In this document: positions 7,519-14,470 of the stretch, piece after piece
Layout of the letters: each line of letters opens with the position of its first letter
How positions within the stretch are numbered: position 1 is the first letter of the stretch
NCBI GenBank assembly: GCA_007376195.1
Contig: VMFT01000007.1
Span: forward strand, 1-37,339
Direction of reading: 5' to 3'
DNA: 37,339 bases
DNA from: Parcubacteria group bacterium Gr01-1014_29
GTDB lineage: Bacteria; Patescibacteriota; Minisyncoccia; Ryanbacterales; 2-02-FULL-48-12
Notes under the pieces: model-generated
What the model was told of the DNA's origin: nothing
Databases searched by the model: none
The model's input: the letters and a program-made list of their open reading frames with translations, nothing else
Made by a program: the position numbers and the translations under genes

Positions 7519-7722
7519 ATGCAAGAAGGAACAATTGCCCGTCTTACCGATAAGGGATTCGGGTTCATCAAGCGCGAGGGCGTGGAAAAAGATCTCTTTT
7601 TCCACTCTAACGAGCTTGTCGGCGTTACGTTCGACGAGCTTCGCGAAGGTGACAAAGTGACATTTGAAGTTGCCGACAGTCCGAAAGGACCGAACGCAGT
7701 CAAGGTCAGCAAAGTTGCCTAG
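7519..7722 (+). CDS. Cold-shock domain protein
   Basis: A 67-residue single cold-shock domain. RNP1 is KGFGFIKR and RNP2 is LFFHSNEL, the nucleic-acid binding surface of CspA-family RNA chaperones, with the family ending GPNAVKVSKV. The length is typical of the family. It has its own strong promoter, a long 5' UTR and a terminator. A paralogue lies at 9784 and shares the start pattern EGTIARL / EQGTIARL and the LREGDKVTF segment. Confidence 0.95.
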   Translation: MQEGTIARLTDKGFGFIKREGVEKDLFFHSNELVGVTFDELREGDKVTFEVADSPKGPNAVKVSKVA

Positions 7723-7740
7723 GCAATAACGCCAAAGCAT

Positions 7741-7781
7741 AAGCGCCCCTCCCATTAATTGGTGGATGGGGCGCTTTGCTT
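7741..7781 (+). terminator. Rho-independent terminator
   Basis: A 9-bp stem AAGCGCCCC / GGGGCGCTT (7741-7749 with 7768-7776) is followed by TGCTTT. Confidence 0.75.
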
Positions 7782-7793
7782 TAATGCGTGGTG

Positions 7794-7822
7794 TTGTACA
7801 TAGCGCCAGTAGTATGTATAGT
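7794..7822 (+). promoter_or_regulatory. Promoter, leaderless mRNA
   Basis: TTGTAC (7794-7799), 17-bp spacer, TATAGT (7817-7822). The ATG at 7829 lies 6 nt after the -10 box, so the mRNA should start at or next to the start codon. Confidence 0.65.
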
Positions 7823-7828
7823 ATACCT

Positions 7829-8872
7829 ATGGCTAAAATATTTTTATCATTGATGGTTGCGGCTATGCCTTTGATAGCGGCCGCAAAGGTATCTGAAGCG
7901 CAACTTTTTGCGCAATTACAGATTTTGATCAACCAAATACGCCTTGTTGTGGATGATCTCGATAGGCGGGTGCAGGAAGTTGTTCAGGCGCATCGGTATG
8001 CTGGATTTGTCTCGCCGGCAGGGGAGGCATCTACGGTAGTTACTGGCTCGCGCGCCGCACCTCTCGCGAAGCTCACACTAAACGCAGCCGACGAGGATTT
8101 AAAATTATCTAGAGTTACGCTTACACTGGAGGCTTCAGAAGATAATAGCCAAAAAGGCCTTTCAAGTTGTCAACTATGGGATGGCGCCAAGAGCCTAACG
8201 ACAGGTGTGAATCCTGTTCCTTCAAAACAGGATACCGGAAGCGTTGTGTTTCCGTTTAGCAATGAATTCATCCTTGCCAAAGGAACTTCCAAAACGCTTA
8301 CGGTGGCGTGTGACATAACAAAAGAACCTCAAGGTTCTGCCGTTTATACCTGGCGGCTTGGTACGTCGTTCGGGAAAAAGATTACATTGATTCAGAGTGG
8401 GAGTTTTGTTCTTGAGCTTGACTCAACAACCCCCGCCGCGCGCGGTGTTAGTGGCGGGGCTCAAGGAGAGGTGACAACAGTATTTGATTTTTACGCGGCG
8501 GGTGAGGCAGTAGAACTCAAAACTCTGGCATTGCAGATTGATGGAAACCCGAAAGCTATTGCCGCCTACGAGCTTTGGGATGGCAATAGACAGATAGGGG
8601 GAGGCGCTTTATCCGGCGATACTATGTTTATGGCAGTATTGAGCGAACCGTTTGAGATTCCGAATGGCGCGTATAAATCACTTACCGTAAAAGTGAATCT
8701 TAAGCCGTTAGGTGTTGGAGGGCTGGTACATGCGGGAGATACCGTGGCAATAAATTTCAACGGAAACCAAGGCAACTTCAACCTTACATACGGTATTGGC
8801 GCATCTTCCGGCCGCGGCATTGTTCCTAGTATTTTTGCCGATACGGATGCGCCCGCGATGACTCTTCAGTGA
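7829..8872 (+). CDS. Secreted surface protein, two beta-domain repeats
   Basis: A 347-residue protein with a signal peptide (MAKIFLSLMVAAMPLIAAAK), a short coiled-coil-like helix (about 22-50) and two related beta-rich domains. Each repeat carries a LWDG turn (CQLWDGAKSL and YELWDGNRQI) and a later KTLTV or KSLTV strand (GTSKTLTVACDI and GAYKSLTVKVNL), so they are likely tandem Ig-like domains. The start is fixed by the signal peptide and promoter; the frame extends upstream into the terminator. I recall similar repeats in CPR surface or pilus-related proteins but cannot name a family. It probably sits outside the cell and mediates adhesion or envelope structure. Confidence 0.75.
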   Translation: MAKIFLSLMVAAMPLIAAAKVSEAQLFAQLQILINQIRLVVDDLDRRVQEVVQAHRYAGFVSPAGEASTVVTGSRAAPLAKLTLNAADEDLKLSRVTLTLEASEDNSQKGLSSCQLWDGAKSLTTGVNPVPSKQDTGSVVFPFSNEFILAKGTSKTLTVACDITKEPQGSAVYTWRLGTSFGKKITLIQSGSFVLELDSTTPAARGVSGGAQGEVTTVFDFYAAGEAVELKTLALQIDGNPKAIAAYELWDGNRQIGGGALSGDTMFMAVLSEPFEIPNGAYKSLTVKVNLKPLGVGGLVHAGDTVAINFNGNQGNFNLTYGIGASSGRGIVPSIFADTDAPAMTLQ

Positions 8873-8876
8873 AAGC

Positions 8877-9563
8877 TTAATAGTCGGTAAAGTAATTGAT
8901 TTGCGCTTGCCCGCGCAGTGAAGTTATCAATTCCTGGATTTTCTGGCTGAATTTTTGCGCTTTCAGTTCATTTCGTATTTGTTCAGTGAATTCTGCTTCT
9001 TTGCCTGCAGGGATTTCTACTTTGAATTCTTTGATGTATTGACGTATCTCTTCGTCGGTAACTTGCAGCTGGTCGGCGATTAGTTTTTCGGCAGTTTGGC
9101 GAAGCGTGATCTGCGCCTCAAGGTCTTCCCGTGTAATCCCCTGGAGGCTTAGTACCGCCTCCAACGTGTTTCCTTGCGCAGATACTTGCCTTTCGATGCC
9201 TGCAATTTCTTTGTAGGTTTCTTCTTTGCTGACGCTGATACCGCGTTTCTTTGCTTCTCCCAAAACCAGTTTTTCTGCAATGAGAGAGTCAAGCGCGGTT
9301 TTTCCCGACTGCTTTTCAAGCATGCGCAGTACTTCTAACCTGCTTATCGACGTGCCGTTAACGGTGGCGGCAATGAATACGCCCCGAAAGTAATAGAGAA
9401 GTGCGACGATAAGCGCGATAATCAGTATCGTGACGATACGTTTTATCGGCAATCTTGGTTTTGCCGGCTGTTCATGAGAAGGCTGACTTTGCTGATATTG
9501 GCCCGTGGGCGGAGTGTTCTCTGGCGCCGGAGCGGGGTTGATATTCGTTTGTTCTTCATTCAT
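8877..9563 (-). CDS. SurA-N-like membrane-anchored chaperone
   Basis: A 228-residue protein: a Pro/Gln-rich cytoplasmic tail (1-40), one transmembrane helix (about 46-64), then a SurA N-terminal-like helical domain (ATVNGTSISRLEVLRML, LIAEKLVLGEAKKRGI, LQVTDEEIRQYIKEF). No parvulin prolyl-isomerase domain follows, so it should be a holdase or chaperone for exported proteins and not an isomerase. It converges on the surface-protein gene with a 4-nt gap and no separate terminator, and may help fold such exported proteins. Its leader is about 25-35 nt. Confidence 0.8.
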   Translation of the reverse strand: MNEEQTNINPAPAPENTPPTGQYQQSQPSHEQPAKPRLPIKRIVTILIIALIVALLYYFRGVFIAATVNGTSISRLEVLRMLEKQSGKTALDSLIAEKLVLGEAKKRGISVSKEETYKEIAGIERQVSAQGNTLEAVLSLQGITREDLEAQITLRQTAEKLIADQLQVTDEEIRQYIKEFKVEIPAGKEAEFTEQIRNELKAQKFSQKIQELITSLRGQAQINYFTDY

Positions 9564-9595
9564 GGTACTTTAGTATTAAGAGCTTATAATTTGCT

Positions 9596-9623
9596 AGTAT
9601 ACTACATTGTTTTTATCTTGCAA
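9596..9623 (-). promoter_or_regulatory. Leftward promoter of SurA-like gene
   Basis: On the minus strand: TTGCAA (9618-9623), 16-bp spacer, TATACT (9596-9601). Confidence 0.5.
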
Positions 9624-9661
9624 AGAGGATATATGTGCACAGAAGGGACGCATCAAAAAAG

Positions 9662-9691
9662 TTGACAACGCAGGATATGTGGTGGTACAAT
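9662..9691 (+). promoter_or_regulatory. Promoter of second cold-shock gene
   Basis: TTGACA (9662-9667), 18-bp spacer, TACAAT (9686-9691). It gives a 5' UTR of about 86 nt (9698-9783), again long, ending in a U-rich stretch with no SD. Confidence 0.7.
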
Positions 9692-9783
9692 AGAACATGT
9701 CAAATTCGTACTGAAAGAAGAACTAGGTCGGGTTTAATCTTCAGTATAGTATTTGAGATTATTAGATTTAGTTCTTCAAACAA

Positions 9784-9987
9784 GTGGAACAAGGAACAAT
9801 TGCGCGGCTTATGGACAAGGGCTACGGCTTTATCCATCGGGATGGCCAGGAGAAAGATTTGTTCTTTCATTCTACCGAGCTCCAGAACGTTGCTTTCAAC
9901 GATCTGCGCGAAGGTGACAAAGTCACGTTCGACATGGGGCAGGGAATGAAAGGGCCGCAGGCGACAAACGTCAGCCGCGTAGAGTAA
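9784..9987 (+). CDS. Cold-shock domain protein, paralogue
   Basis: A 67-residue cold-shock domain with RNP1 KGYGFIHR and RNP2 LFFHSTEL. It starts with GTG at 9784, the only start that aligns with its paralogue at 7519. Like that copy it has a strong promoter, an approximately 86-nt U-rich leader and a terminator of its own. The weak start codon plus long leader suggest post-transcriptional control. The likely role is binding and unfolding RNA during cold or growth transitions. Confidence 0.95.
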   Translation: MEQGTIARLMDKGYGFIHRDGQEKDLFFHSTELQNVAFNDLREGDKVTFDMGQGMKGPQATNVSRVE

Positions 9988-10000
9988 ATTAGTTACTCTA

Positions 10001-10040
10001 TAACAAAAACAAGCGTCCCCTCACGGGGGCGTTTTGTTAT
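10001..10040 (+). terminator. Rho-independent terminator
   Basis: A GCGTCCCC / GGGGGCG stem extended by ATAACAAAA / TTTTGTTAT arms around the loop TCAC. Confidence 0.75.
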
Positions 10041-10173
10041 CGTTATCTAATGCGTGATTTTCCGGCATATCCTCGTTTTTTATTTAGATATATTTATCCG
10101 ATTGATCTTGATAAGTATTTATGATTATGCTACTAAGATAAGTGAATACTGGCATATCAGAAAGGAGTTTTTT

Positions 10174-10437
10174 GTGGGTATAGAGAACGTTGTTATATTC
10201 TATGTACGAAGTAAGTATCAGGTCGTGGAAGCGTGTGAATGCAATACCGTGCTTCGAATTGGCGAGTACATGGTGTATGCTCACAGTGATGGAAAACCTA
10301 TCGCACTAATGGACGAGATTCTCATAAAATGTCCAAATTGCGGCAAAGAAAACGAAGTTTCAATGCTGTGTGCGTCAGTGGAAGATGCCGAAAAGGCAGT
10401 AAAAGAGCTGAATTCCTGCATCACGCGCACTCCTTGA
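10174..10437 (+). CDS. Small orphan protein with CPNC knuckle
   Basis: An 87-residue protein starting at GTG 10174, with a strong SD (AAAGGAG, 10161-10167) 6 nt upstream; the frame is open further upstream but without an SD. Cysteines at 21, 23, 53, 56 and 66 include IKCPNCGKEN, a zinc-ribbon half, and CEC near the front, so one zinc site is plausible. I recognise no family. It has its own terminator and belongs to the strong-SD orphan class. Confidence 0.6.
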   Translation: MGIENVVIFYVRSKYQVVEACECNTVLRIGEYMVYAHSDGKPIALMDEILIKCPNCGKENEVSMLCASVEDAEKAVKELNSCITRTP

Positions 10438-10468
10438 ATCATTGGCTATTTTGCGGCTCCTTCTCAAT

Positions 10469-10500
10469 TCCTTCAGACTGTGTTCTGGAGGATTTTTCTT
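10469..10500 (+). terminator. Rho-independent terminator
   Basis: TCCTTCAGA pairs with TCTGGAGGA (one mismatch, 10469-10477 with 10484-10492), followed by TTTTTCTTT. Confidence 0.7.
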
Positions 10501-10509
10501 TATTCAAGA

Positions 10510-10539
10510 TTGTGAAACGTACCTTTCGTGTGTGATAAT
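10510..10539 (+). promoter_or_regulatory. Promoter of ABC exporter gene
   Basis: TTGTGA (10510-10515), 18-bp spacer, GATAAT (10534-10539). The leader would be only about 11 nt and has no SD. Confidence 0.5.
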
Positions 10540-10556
10540 TAAAATATTATATTTCC

Positions 10557-12323
10557 ATGAAAAGCAGTCCTTCCATACTTCCGGTGTTGCGCGTGTTTTG
10601 GGAACACGCACGCCGGTATAAACTTGCGGTGTTCCTCGCCGTTTTCTTTTCTATCGGCGTACATGTTGTTGAGATAATTATCCCGCTTTACTATAAGCGT
10701 TTTTTTGACATTCTTGCTATCGCGGGGAGCCCGTCATCGGATGCGTATAGACAGCTTCTTGCTATCCTTGGCAGTATAGCGATATTGTTTGGCGTTTCTT
10801 GGGTGTTTCGGCGGATAGATCAATTTGCTTCAAAATACCTACAACCACATATAATGGCAGATCTCATGCGGACGTCATTCGCGTATCTTGAAGGGCATTC
10901 TTACAAGTTCTTTTCCGACAGTTTTGCCGGTTCCCTTGTGCGGAGAGTCAATCGCATGGCCCGATCGTTTGAGCGCATCGCTGATCAGATCCAGTTTACC
11001 TATATCCCACTTGTGGTGACGATTGGGGGTATAAGTGTTGTGTTGTTTTTCCGGCACGCGCTTTTGGGTAGCATTTTTCTGGGTTGGGTTGTGGTTCTTG
11101 TAATTGTTCAATACGCGCTTGCCCGGTGGAAGTTGAAATACAACATTGCGCTTGCGGCAAAAGATTCCGAAACGACTGGCATACTTTCTGATTCTATAAC
11201 CAACATAACTACGGTAAAAACGTTCACAGGAGAAGAATACGAAAATTCAATTTTTTACAATGTTACGGAAGAACTGCGTCGCTTGCGTTTTAAAACATGG
11301 AGTATTGATGAATATATCAATCTTACACAAGGCCTTCTTTTTATTGCCGTGGAACTTGGTCTTATATATGCAACTCTTCGATTGTGGCGGGAGGGTGTTG
11401 CTACCATCGGGGATTTTGCGCTTATCCAGGCGTATGTGATTCGCGCGTTTGACCACATGTGGCACTTTGGGCAGACGCTGCGTAAATCTTATGAAGATAT
11501 CGCAGATGCCTATGAGATGGTAGAGATACTCGAAAAGCCGCATGGTATTACAGATAAGCCAAAGGCACGGAGGCTCTGCGTTACAAACGGCGCGATTGAT
11601 TTTGCTGATGTTACGTTTAATTTTCAAGAAACACGGAGCGTACTTACAGATTTCAATCTTTCCATCGAGGGTGGGGAAAAAGTCGCGCTGGTGGGGCCGT
11701 CGGGCGCGGGGAAAACAACGGTTACAAAACTATTGTTCCGGTTTTATGACGTTACAAGCGGAAAGATACTTATTGACGGCAAGAATGTTGCCGATGTAAC
11801 TCAAGAGAGCTTGCGTACGGCAGTCTCACTGGTGCCCCAGGAGCCAATTTTATTTCACCGCACGCTTATGGAAAATATCCACTACGGCCGCCGTGATGCA
11901 ACCGACAAAGAAATTATGGAGGCAGCGCGCCAAGCCCACTGCGACGATTTTATCAGTAAGCTTCCCGCCCGATACGATACCTATGTTGGCGAGCGCGGCG
12001 TGAAATTATCGGGCGGCGAGCGGCAGCGCGTTGCCATTGCCCGCGCAATTTTACGTAACGCGCCGATTTTAGTGCTTGATGAGGCGACAAGCAGTCTTGA
12101 TTCCGAGTCAGAAATGTTTATTCAGGATGGGCTCTCTGTGTTGATGGAAGGGCGCACGGTGATTGTTATTGCGCACCGGTTGAGCACTATTATGAAAATG
12201 GATAGGATCATTGTTATGGAAGAGGGAGACATAACGGCGATGGGTACGCATGAAGAATTGCTCCAGCAAGGAGGCACCTACAAAAAGCTTTGGGAGATAC
12301 AGGCCGGCGGGTTTATTGGATAG
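10557..12323 (+). CDS. ABC exporter, fused membrane and ATPase domains
   Basis: A 588-residue half-transporter of the MsbA/multidrug class that should work as a homodimer. The N-terminal membrane domain (about 20-320) has six helices. The ATPase domain follows with Walker A GPSGAGKTT (about 380), signature LSGGERQR (about 484), Walker B ILVLDEATSSLD (about 503) and the H-loop in VIAHRLST. Substrates of this class range from lipids to drugs and peptides and cannot be read here. No partner half-transporter is next to it. The ATG has no SD and a very short leader. Confidence 0.9.
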   Translation: MKSSPSILPVLRVFWEHARRYKLAVFLAVFFSIGVHVVEIIIPLYYKRFFDILAIAGSPSSDAYRQLLAILGSIAILFGVSWVFRRIDQFASKYLQPHIMADLMRTSFAYLEGHSYKFFSDSFAGSLVRRVNRMARSFERIADQIQFTYIPLVVTIGGISVVLFFRHALLGSIFLGWVVVLVIVQYALARWKLKYNIALAAKDSETTGILSDSITNITTVKTFTGEEYENSIFYNVTEELRRLRFKTWSIDEYINLTQGLLFIAVELGLIYATLRLWREGVATIGDFALIQAYVIRAFDHMWHFGQTLRKSYEDIADAYEMVEILEKPHGITDKPKARRLCVTNGAIDFADVTFNFQETRSVLTDFNLSIEGGEKVALVGPSGAGKTTVTKLLFRFYDVTSGKILIDGKNVADVTQESLRTAVSLVPQEPILFHRTLMENIHYGRRDATDKEIMEAARQAHCDDFISKLPARYDTYVGERGVKLSGGERQRVAIARAILRNAPILVLDEATSSLDSESEMFIQDGLSVLMEGRTVIVIAHRLSTIMKMDRIIVMEEGDITAMGTHEELLQQGGTYKKLWEIQAGGFIG

Positions 12324-12343
12324 GGTACTATACATGCTATAGT
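12316..12343 (+). promoter_or_regulatory. Promoter, leaderless mRNA (ZIP gene)
   Basis: TTGGAT (12316-12321, overlapping the end of the previous gene), 16-bp spacer, TATAGT (12338-12343). The ATG at 12352 lies 8 nt downstream, so the mRNA is probably leaderless. Confidence 0.6.
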
Positions 12344-12351
12344 ATCTATAT

Positions 12352-13113
12352 ATGGCATCGGCATATCTCTATGCGTTTTTGAGTGTTTTCTTGGTAAGTG
12401 GCATTTCACTTATCGGCGTCACGGCGCTGTCACTGGGCGCACGGAAGTTGCAGGGTGTTCTTTTTTTGTTTGTTGCGCTCGCGATTGGCGCGCTTTTGGG
12501 GGATGCGTTTATTCATCTGATTCCGGAAGCATTTGAGAAATATGAAAATCCGGTTACCGTATCACTTCTCATAATTGCGGGTATGCTGGTGTTTTTCTGG
12601 TTTGAAAAGTTATTGCACTGGCATCACGGGCATCACGGAGATATTGAGGAAATTGAGGGTGAGCACCACATAAAACCATTGGGCAAGCTGATATTGTGGT
12701 CAGACGGTCTGCATAATTTCCTTGACGGGCTTATTATCGGCGCGAGTTATCTTGTAAATACCCAAGTCGGCATTGCAACAACTCTTGCTGTCATTCTTCA
12801 CGAGATTCCGCAAGAAATCGGTGATTTTGGAGTTTTGTTACACGCCGGTTATACGCAAAAAAAAGCGTTATGGTACAATTTTATTTCCGCGCTTATGGCT
12901 TTTGGGGGAGTGCTTGTGATTGTTGTGGTCGGCCAATCCATAGAGTACGTAATCGGCCTTGTGATTCCGTTTGCCGCGGGAACTTTTATTTATATCGCGG
13001 CGGCAGATCTTGTGCCGGAGCTTCACAAACAGCGAGGTTCCAGCACGGTGCTGGAATTTGTCGCAATTCTTTTGGGAGTGGGGGTAATGTATCTTCTTTT
13101 ATTTCTAGAATAA
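12352..13113 (+). CDS. ZIP family metal transporter
   Basis: A 253-residue membrane protein with about eight helices. The metal-site helices of the ZIP (SLC39) family are clear: DGLHNFLDGLIIG in helix 4 and HEIPQEIGDF in helix 5. A His-rich cytoplasmic loop (HWHHGHHGD) between helices 3 and 4 is typical of zinc sensing or delivery. It probably imports zinc or another divalent metal into a cell with many predicted zinc proteins. Its stop codon abuts the ATG of the next gene, so the two are co-transcribed. Confidence 0.9.
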   Translation: MASAYLYAFLSVFLVSGISLIGVTALSLGARKLQGVLFLFVALAIGALLGDAFIHLIPEAFEKYENPVTVSLLIIAGMLVFFWFEKLLHWHHGHHGDIEEIEGEHHIKPLGKLILWSDGLHNFLDGLIIGASYLVNTQVGIATTLAVILHEIPQEIGDFGVLLHAGYTQKKALWYNFISALMAFGGVLVIVVVGQSIEYVIGLVIPFAAGTFIYIAAADLVPELHKQRGSSTVLEFVAILLGVGVMYLLLFLE

Positions 13114-13830
13114 ATGGAACTCATTCAGTGCTCAAATGCAGACAAAGCTCGCACATACGCGCTCACGGCGTTACAGAATCTATTGTTTGAGAAAAAGCGG
13201 GCTGGCGTTCCTGTGTTGTTGCTTCTTTCGGGCGGATCGGCGTTTTCAATTTTAGAAAATATATCTCACAATGTTTTTGGCCCGCACATGACTATTGGAG
13301 TTCTTGATGAACGATACAGTACGGATGAGAATATAAATAATTTTTCGCAGCTCATGAAAACGGATTTTTACTGTGCTGCACGGAACACCGGAGCTGCTTG
13401 TGTTGATACGCGCGTTGCGAATGAGGAGACGCAGGATACCTTGGCAAAGCGCATGGAGCATGCTTTGCATGAGTGGGTAGAAACGCACAGTGAAGGAGTT
13501 GTCGCGGCAACAATGGGTATCGGAGCGGATGGACACACAGCCGGCATAATGCCGTTTGCCGAAAATGTTGACATATTCCATGAGCTGTTTGAAGACGAAG
13601 AAAAGTGGGTAGTGTCATACGACGCAGGCACGAAAAATTCCTACCCCCTGCGCGTAACGGTAACGTTGCCGTTTCTTCGCAACTATATAGATTATGCGGT
13701 TGTGTATGCTGTGGGTGAAGAAAAAAAGAACGCGCTTTTGCGCGTGCTGGCAGAGAAAGGAAGTTTTGCCGAAACTCCCGCTCGCATATTTCGCGATATG
13801 AAAAACGTGCAACTTTTTACTGAAAGATGA
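13114..13830 (+). CDS. pgl: 6-phosphogluconolactonase
   Basis: A 238-residue enzyme of the glucosamine-6-phosphate isomerase/6-phosphogluconolactonase superfamily. The phosphate loop LLLSGGSA (about 37-44), the DERY segment and GIGADGHTAGIMP (active-site Asp and His) match DevB-type lactonases. It would hydrolyse 6-phosphoglucono-lactone, the product of G6P dehydrogenase, whose gene lies at 25012 with gnd next to it. It is unusual that pgl is 11 kb away, directly fused (TAAATG) to a ZIP gene. NagB-type deaminase is a less likely alternative. Confidence 0.85.
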   Translation: MELIQCSNADKARTYALTALQNLLFEKKRAGVPVLLLLSGGSAFSILENISHNVFGPHMTIGVLDERYSTDENINNFSQLMKTDFYCAARNTGAACVDTRVANEETQDTLAKRMEHALHEWVETHSEGVVAATMGIGADGHTAGIMPFAENVDIFHELFEDEEKWVVSYDAGTKNSYPLRVTVTLPFLRNYIDYAVVYAVGEEKKNALLRVLAEKGSFAETPARIFRDMKNVQLFTER

Positions 13831-13869
13831 TTCCTAAAAAAGTAGACGGTCGTCTAAATTTTTAGGAAT
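13830..13869. terminator. Long A/T palindrome, bidirectional terminator
   Basis: Perfect 11-bp arms (13830-13840 with 13859-13869) enclose TAGAC / GTCTA (13843-13847 with 13852-13856). T runs lie in the arms for both strands. It ends pgl and could also back up the leftward RNA terminator at 13885. Confidence 0.55.
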
Positions 13870-13884
13870 AAGTTTTTGTTTACA

Positions 13885-13998
13885 ATAAAAGAAAAGCTGC
13901 CCGTAGACAGCTTGAGGAGGGGGAGTGCAGGAAAGGAGGGAAACCTGCACTCCCGGGCACACGGAAACCAAGAGTGGAGGTTGGAATCCGTATCTATC
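13885..13998 (-). ncRNA. Predicted small RNA with three CCUCC motifs
   Basis: A leftward transcript of about 110 nt is predicted from a promoter at 14002-14030 and a terminator hairpin AAGCTG / CAGCTT (13894-13899 with 13908-13913) followed by TTTTCTTTT. Hairpin 1 (13991-13961) pairs ACGGA with UCCGU and CCAA with UUGG around the loop CCUCCACUC. Hairpin 2 (13954-13921) has a perfect 11-bp stem and the 12-nt loop UUUCCCUCCUUU. The linker to the terminator reads CCUCCUC. So each unpaired part carries CCUCC, the complement of SD sequences. The layout resembles Listeria LhrC-type RNAs with repeated CU-rich motifs. It lacks a plausible ORF. Confidence 0.6.
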
Positions 13999-14001
13999 AA
14001 A

Positions 14002-14030
14002 AGTGTATCACGAGCATAAGTAACTGTCAA
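14002..14030 (-). promoter_or_regulatory. Leftward promoter of predicted small RNA
   Basis: On the minus strand: TTGACA (14025-14030), 17-bp spacer, TACACT (14002-14007). A second TTGACA lies 11 bp further upstream (14036-14041). Start predicted near 13995-13998. Confidence 0.65.
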
Positions 14031-14045
14031 GAGGGTGTCAAACTG

Positions 14046-14290
14046 GGCTATCCACAATCCCGCTTACTTACGTTGGTAGCCTTGTGACTAGCCAAGCTCT
14101 ACACACGCCGAAGGCGTTGTGGATAGCTTGGCTTGGCACAGGTGTACCTCGATTAACAAAGTTTCTAGGAAACTACGACGAGATATGCCAAGCCGAGCTA
14201 CTCACAACTTCGCTACGCTCGTGTGCGAAGCTCGGCTAGTCACATTCGTGGTTTCTCGCAGAGAGTGTGAGTGGTTACGTGCCGACCACT
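14046..14290. other. Cluster of overlapping inverted repeats
   Basis: This gene-free stretch is packed with stems besides the doublet at 14084-14243: GCTATCCACAA (14047-14057) with TTGTGGATAGC (14117-14127), GGCTTGGCA (14130-14138) with TGCCAAGCC (14186-14194), GTTTC / GAAAC near 14161-14174, and AGTGGT / ACCACT (14270-14275 with 14285-14290). Some pairings exclude each other. The short ORFs crossing it look spurious. Confidence 0.5.
14084..14243. repeat. REPIN-like inverted doublet of hairpin units
   Basis: Two related units of about 50 bp face each other: unit 1 (14084-14132) and unit 2 (14192-14243, reversed). Both begin GTGACTAGCC on their outer edge and form a hairpin: GCCAAGCT / AGCTTGGC in unit 1, GCCGAGCT / AGCTCGGC in unit 2. 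The one difference between the stems is compensated (A-T in one, G-C in the other). The 59-bp spacer has its own small hairpin. This is the architecture of REP doublets (REPINs); no transposase is nearby. Confidence 0.55.
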
Positions 14291-14318
14291 TGACCGCAAG
14301 GTATTTTTTCGCTACATT
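14290..14318 (+). promoter_or_regulatory. Probable promoter of the suf operon
   Basis: TTGACC (14290-14295), 17-bp spacer, TACATT (14313-14318). Start predicted near 14325, just before the leader hairpin. Confidence 0.55.
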
Positions 14319-14332
14319 ATATAGACATTCAT

Positions 14333-14470
14333 CTATATGATCCCGTTAGAAGCCGCGATCGCTTCGCGGGTCAAATAGACACATACTAGCAACTAACAGG
14401 ATTACGAGTTCATGTATATATTCTGCAGACTACGCCTGATCGCGCTCTGCTTCTAACGGGATGAATATAG
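14333..14470 (+). promoter_or_regulatory. suf leader: long stem enclosing sufB start
   Basis: Three paired blocks form one long helix: CTATAT (14333-14338) with ATATAG (14465-14470); the 14-bp block 14340-14353 with 14449-14462; CGCGATC (14354-14360) with GATCGCG (14438-14444), with a 4-nt bulge CTCT. The sufB ATG (14461-14463) lies inside the helix and has no SD. A local hairpin CCGCGA / TCGCGG (within 14353-14370) competes with the third block, so two folds are possible, as in a switch. The 77-nt loop is unassigned. Function as a translational control element is inferred. Confidence 0.55.

Noticed and set aside
13854-14057. 67-codon leftward ORF across the small RNA
   Set aside because: It has no SD, begins upstream of the RNA promoter and runs through the terminator hairpin; composition is not protein-like.
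14119-14340. 73-codon rightward ORF in the repeat cluster
   Set aside because: It reads through several stems of the inverted-repeat cluster and the suf promoter, with no start signal.
14340-14462. Integron attC site (GTTAGAA ... TTCTAAC)
   Set aside because: In attC the order is YYYAAC first and GTTRRR last. Here it is reversed, and there is no integrase or cassette.
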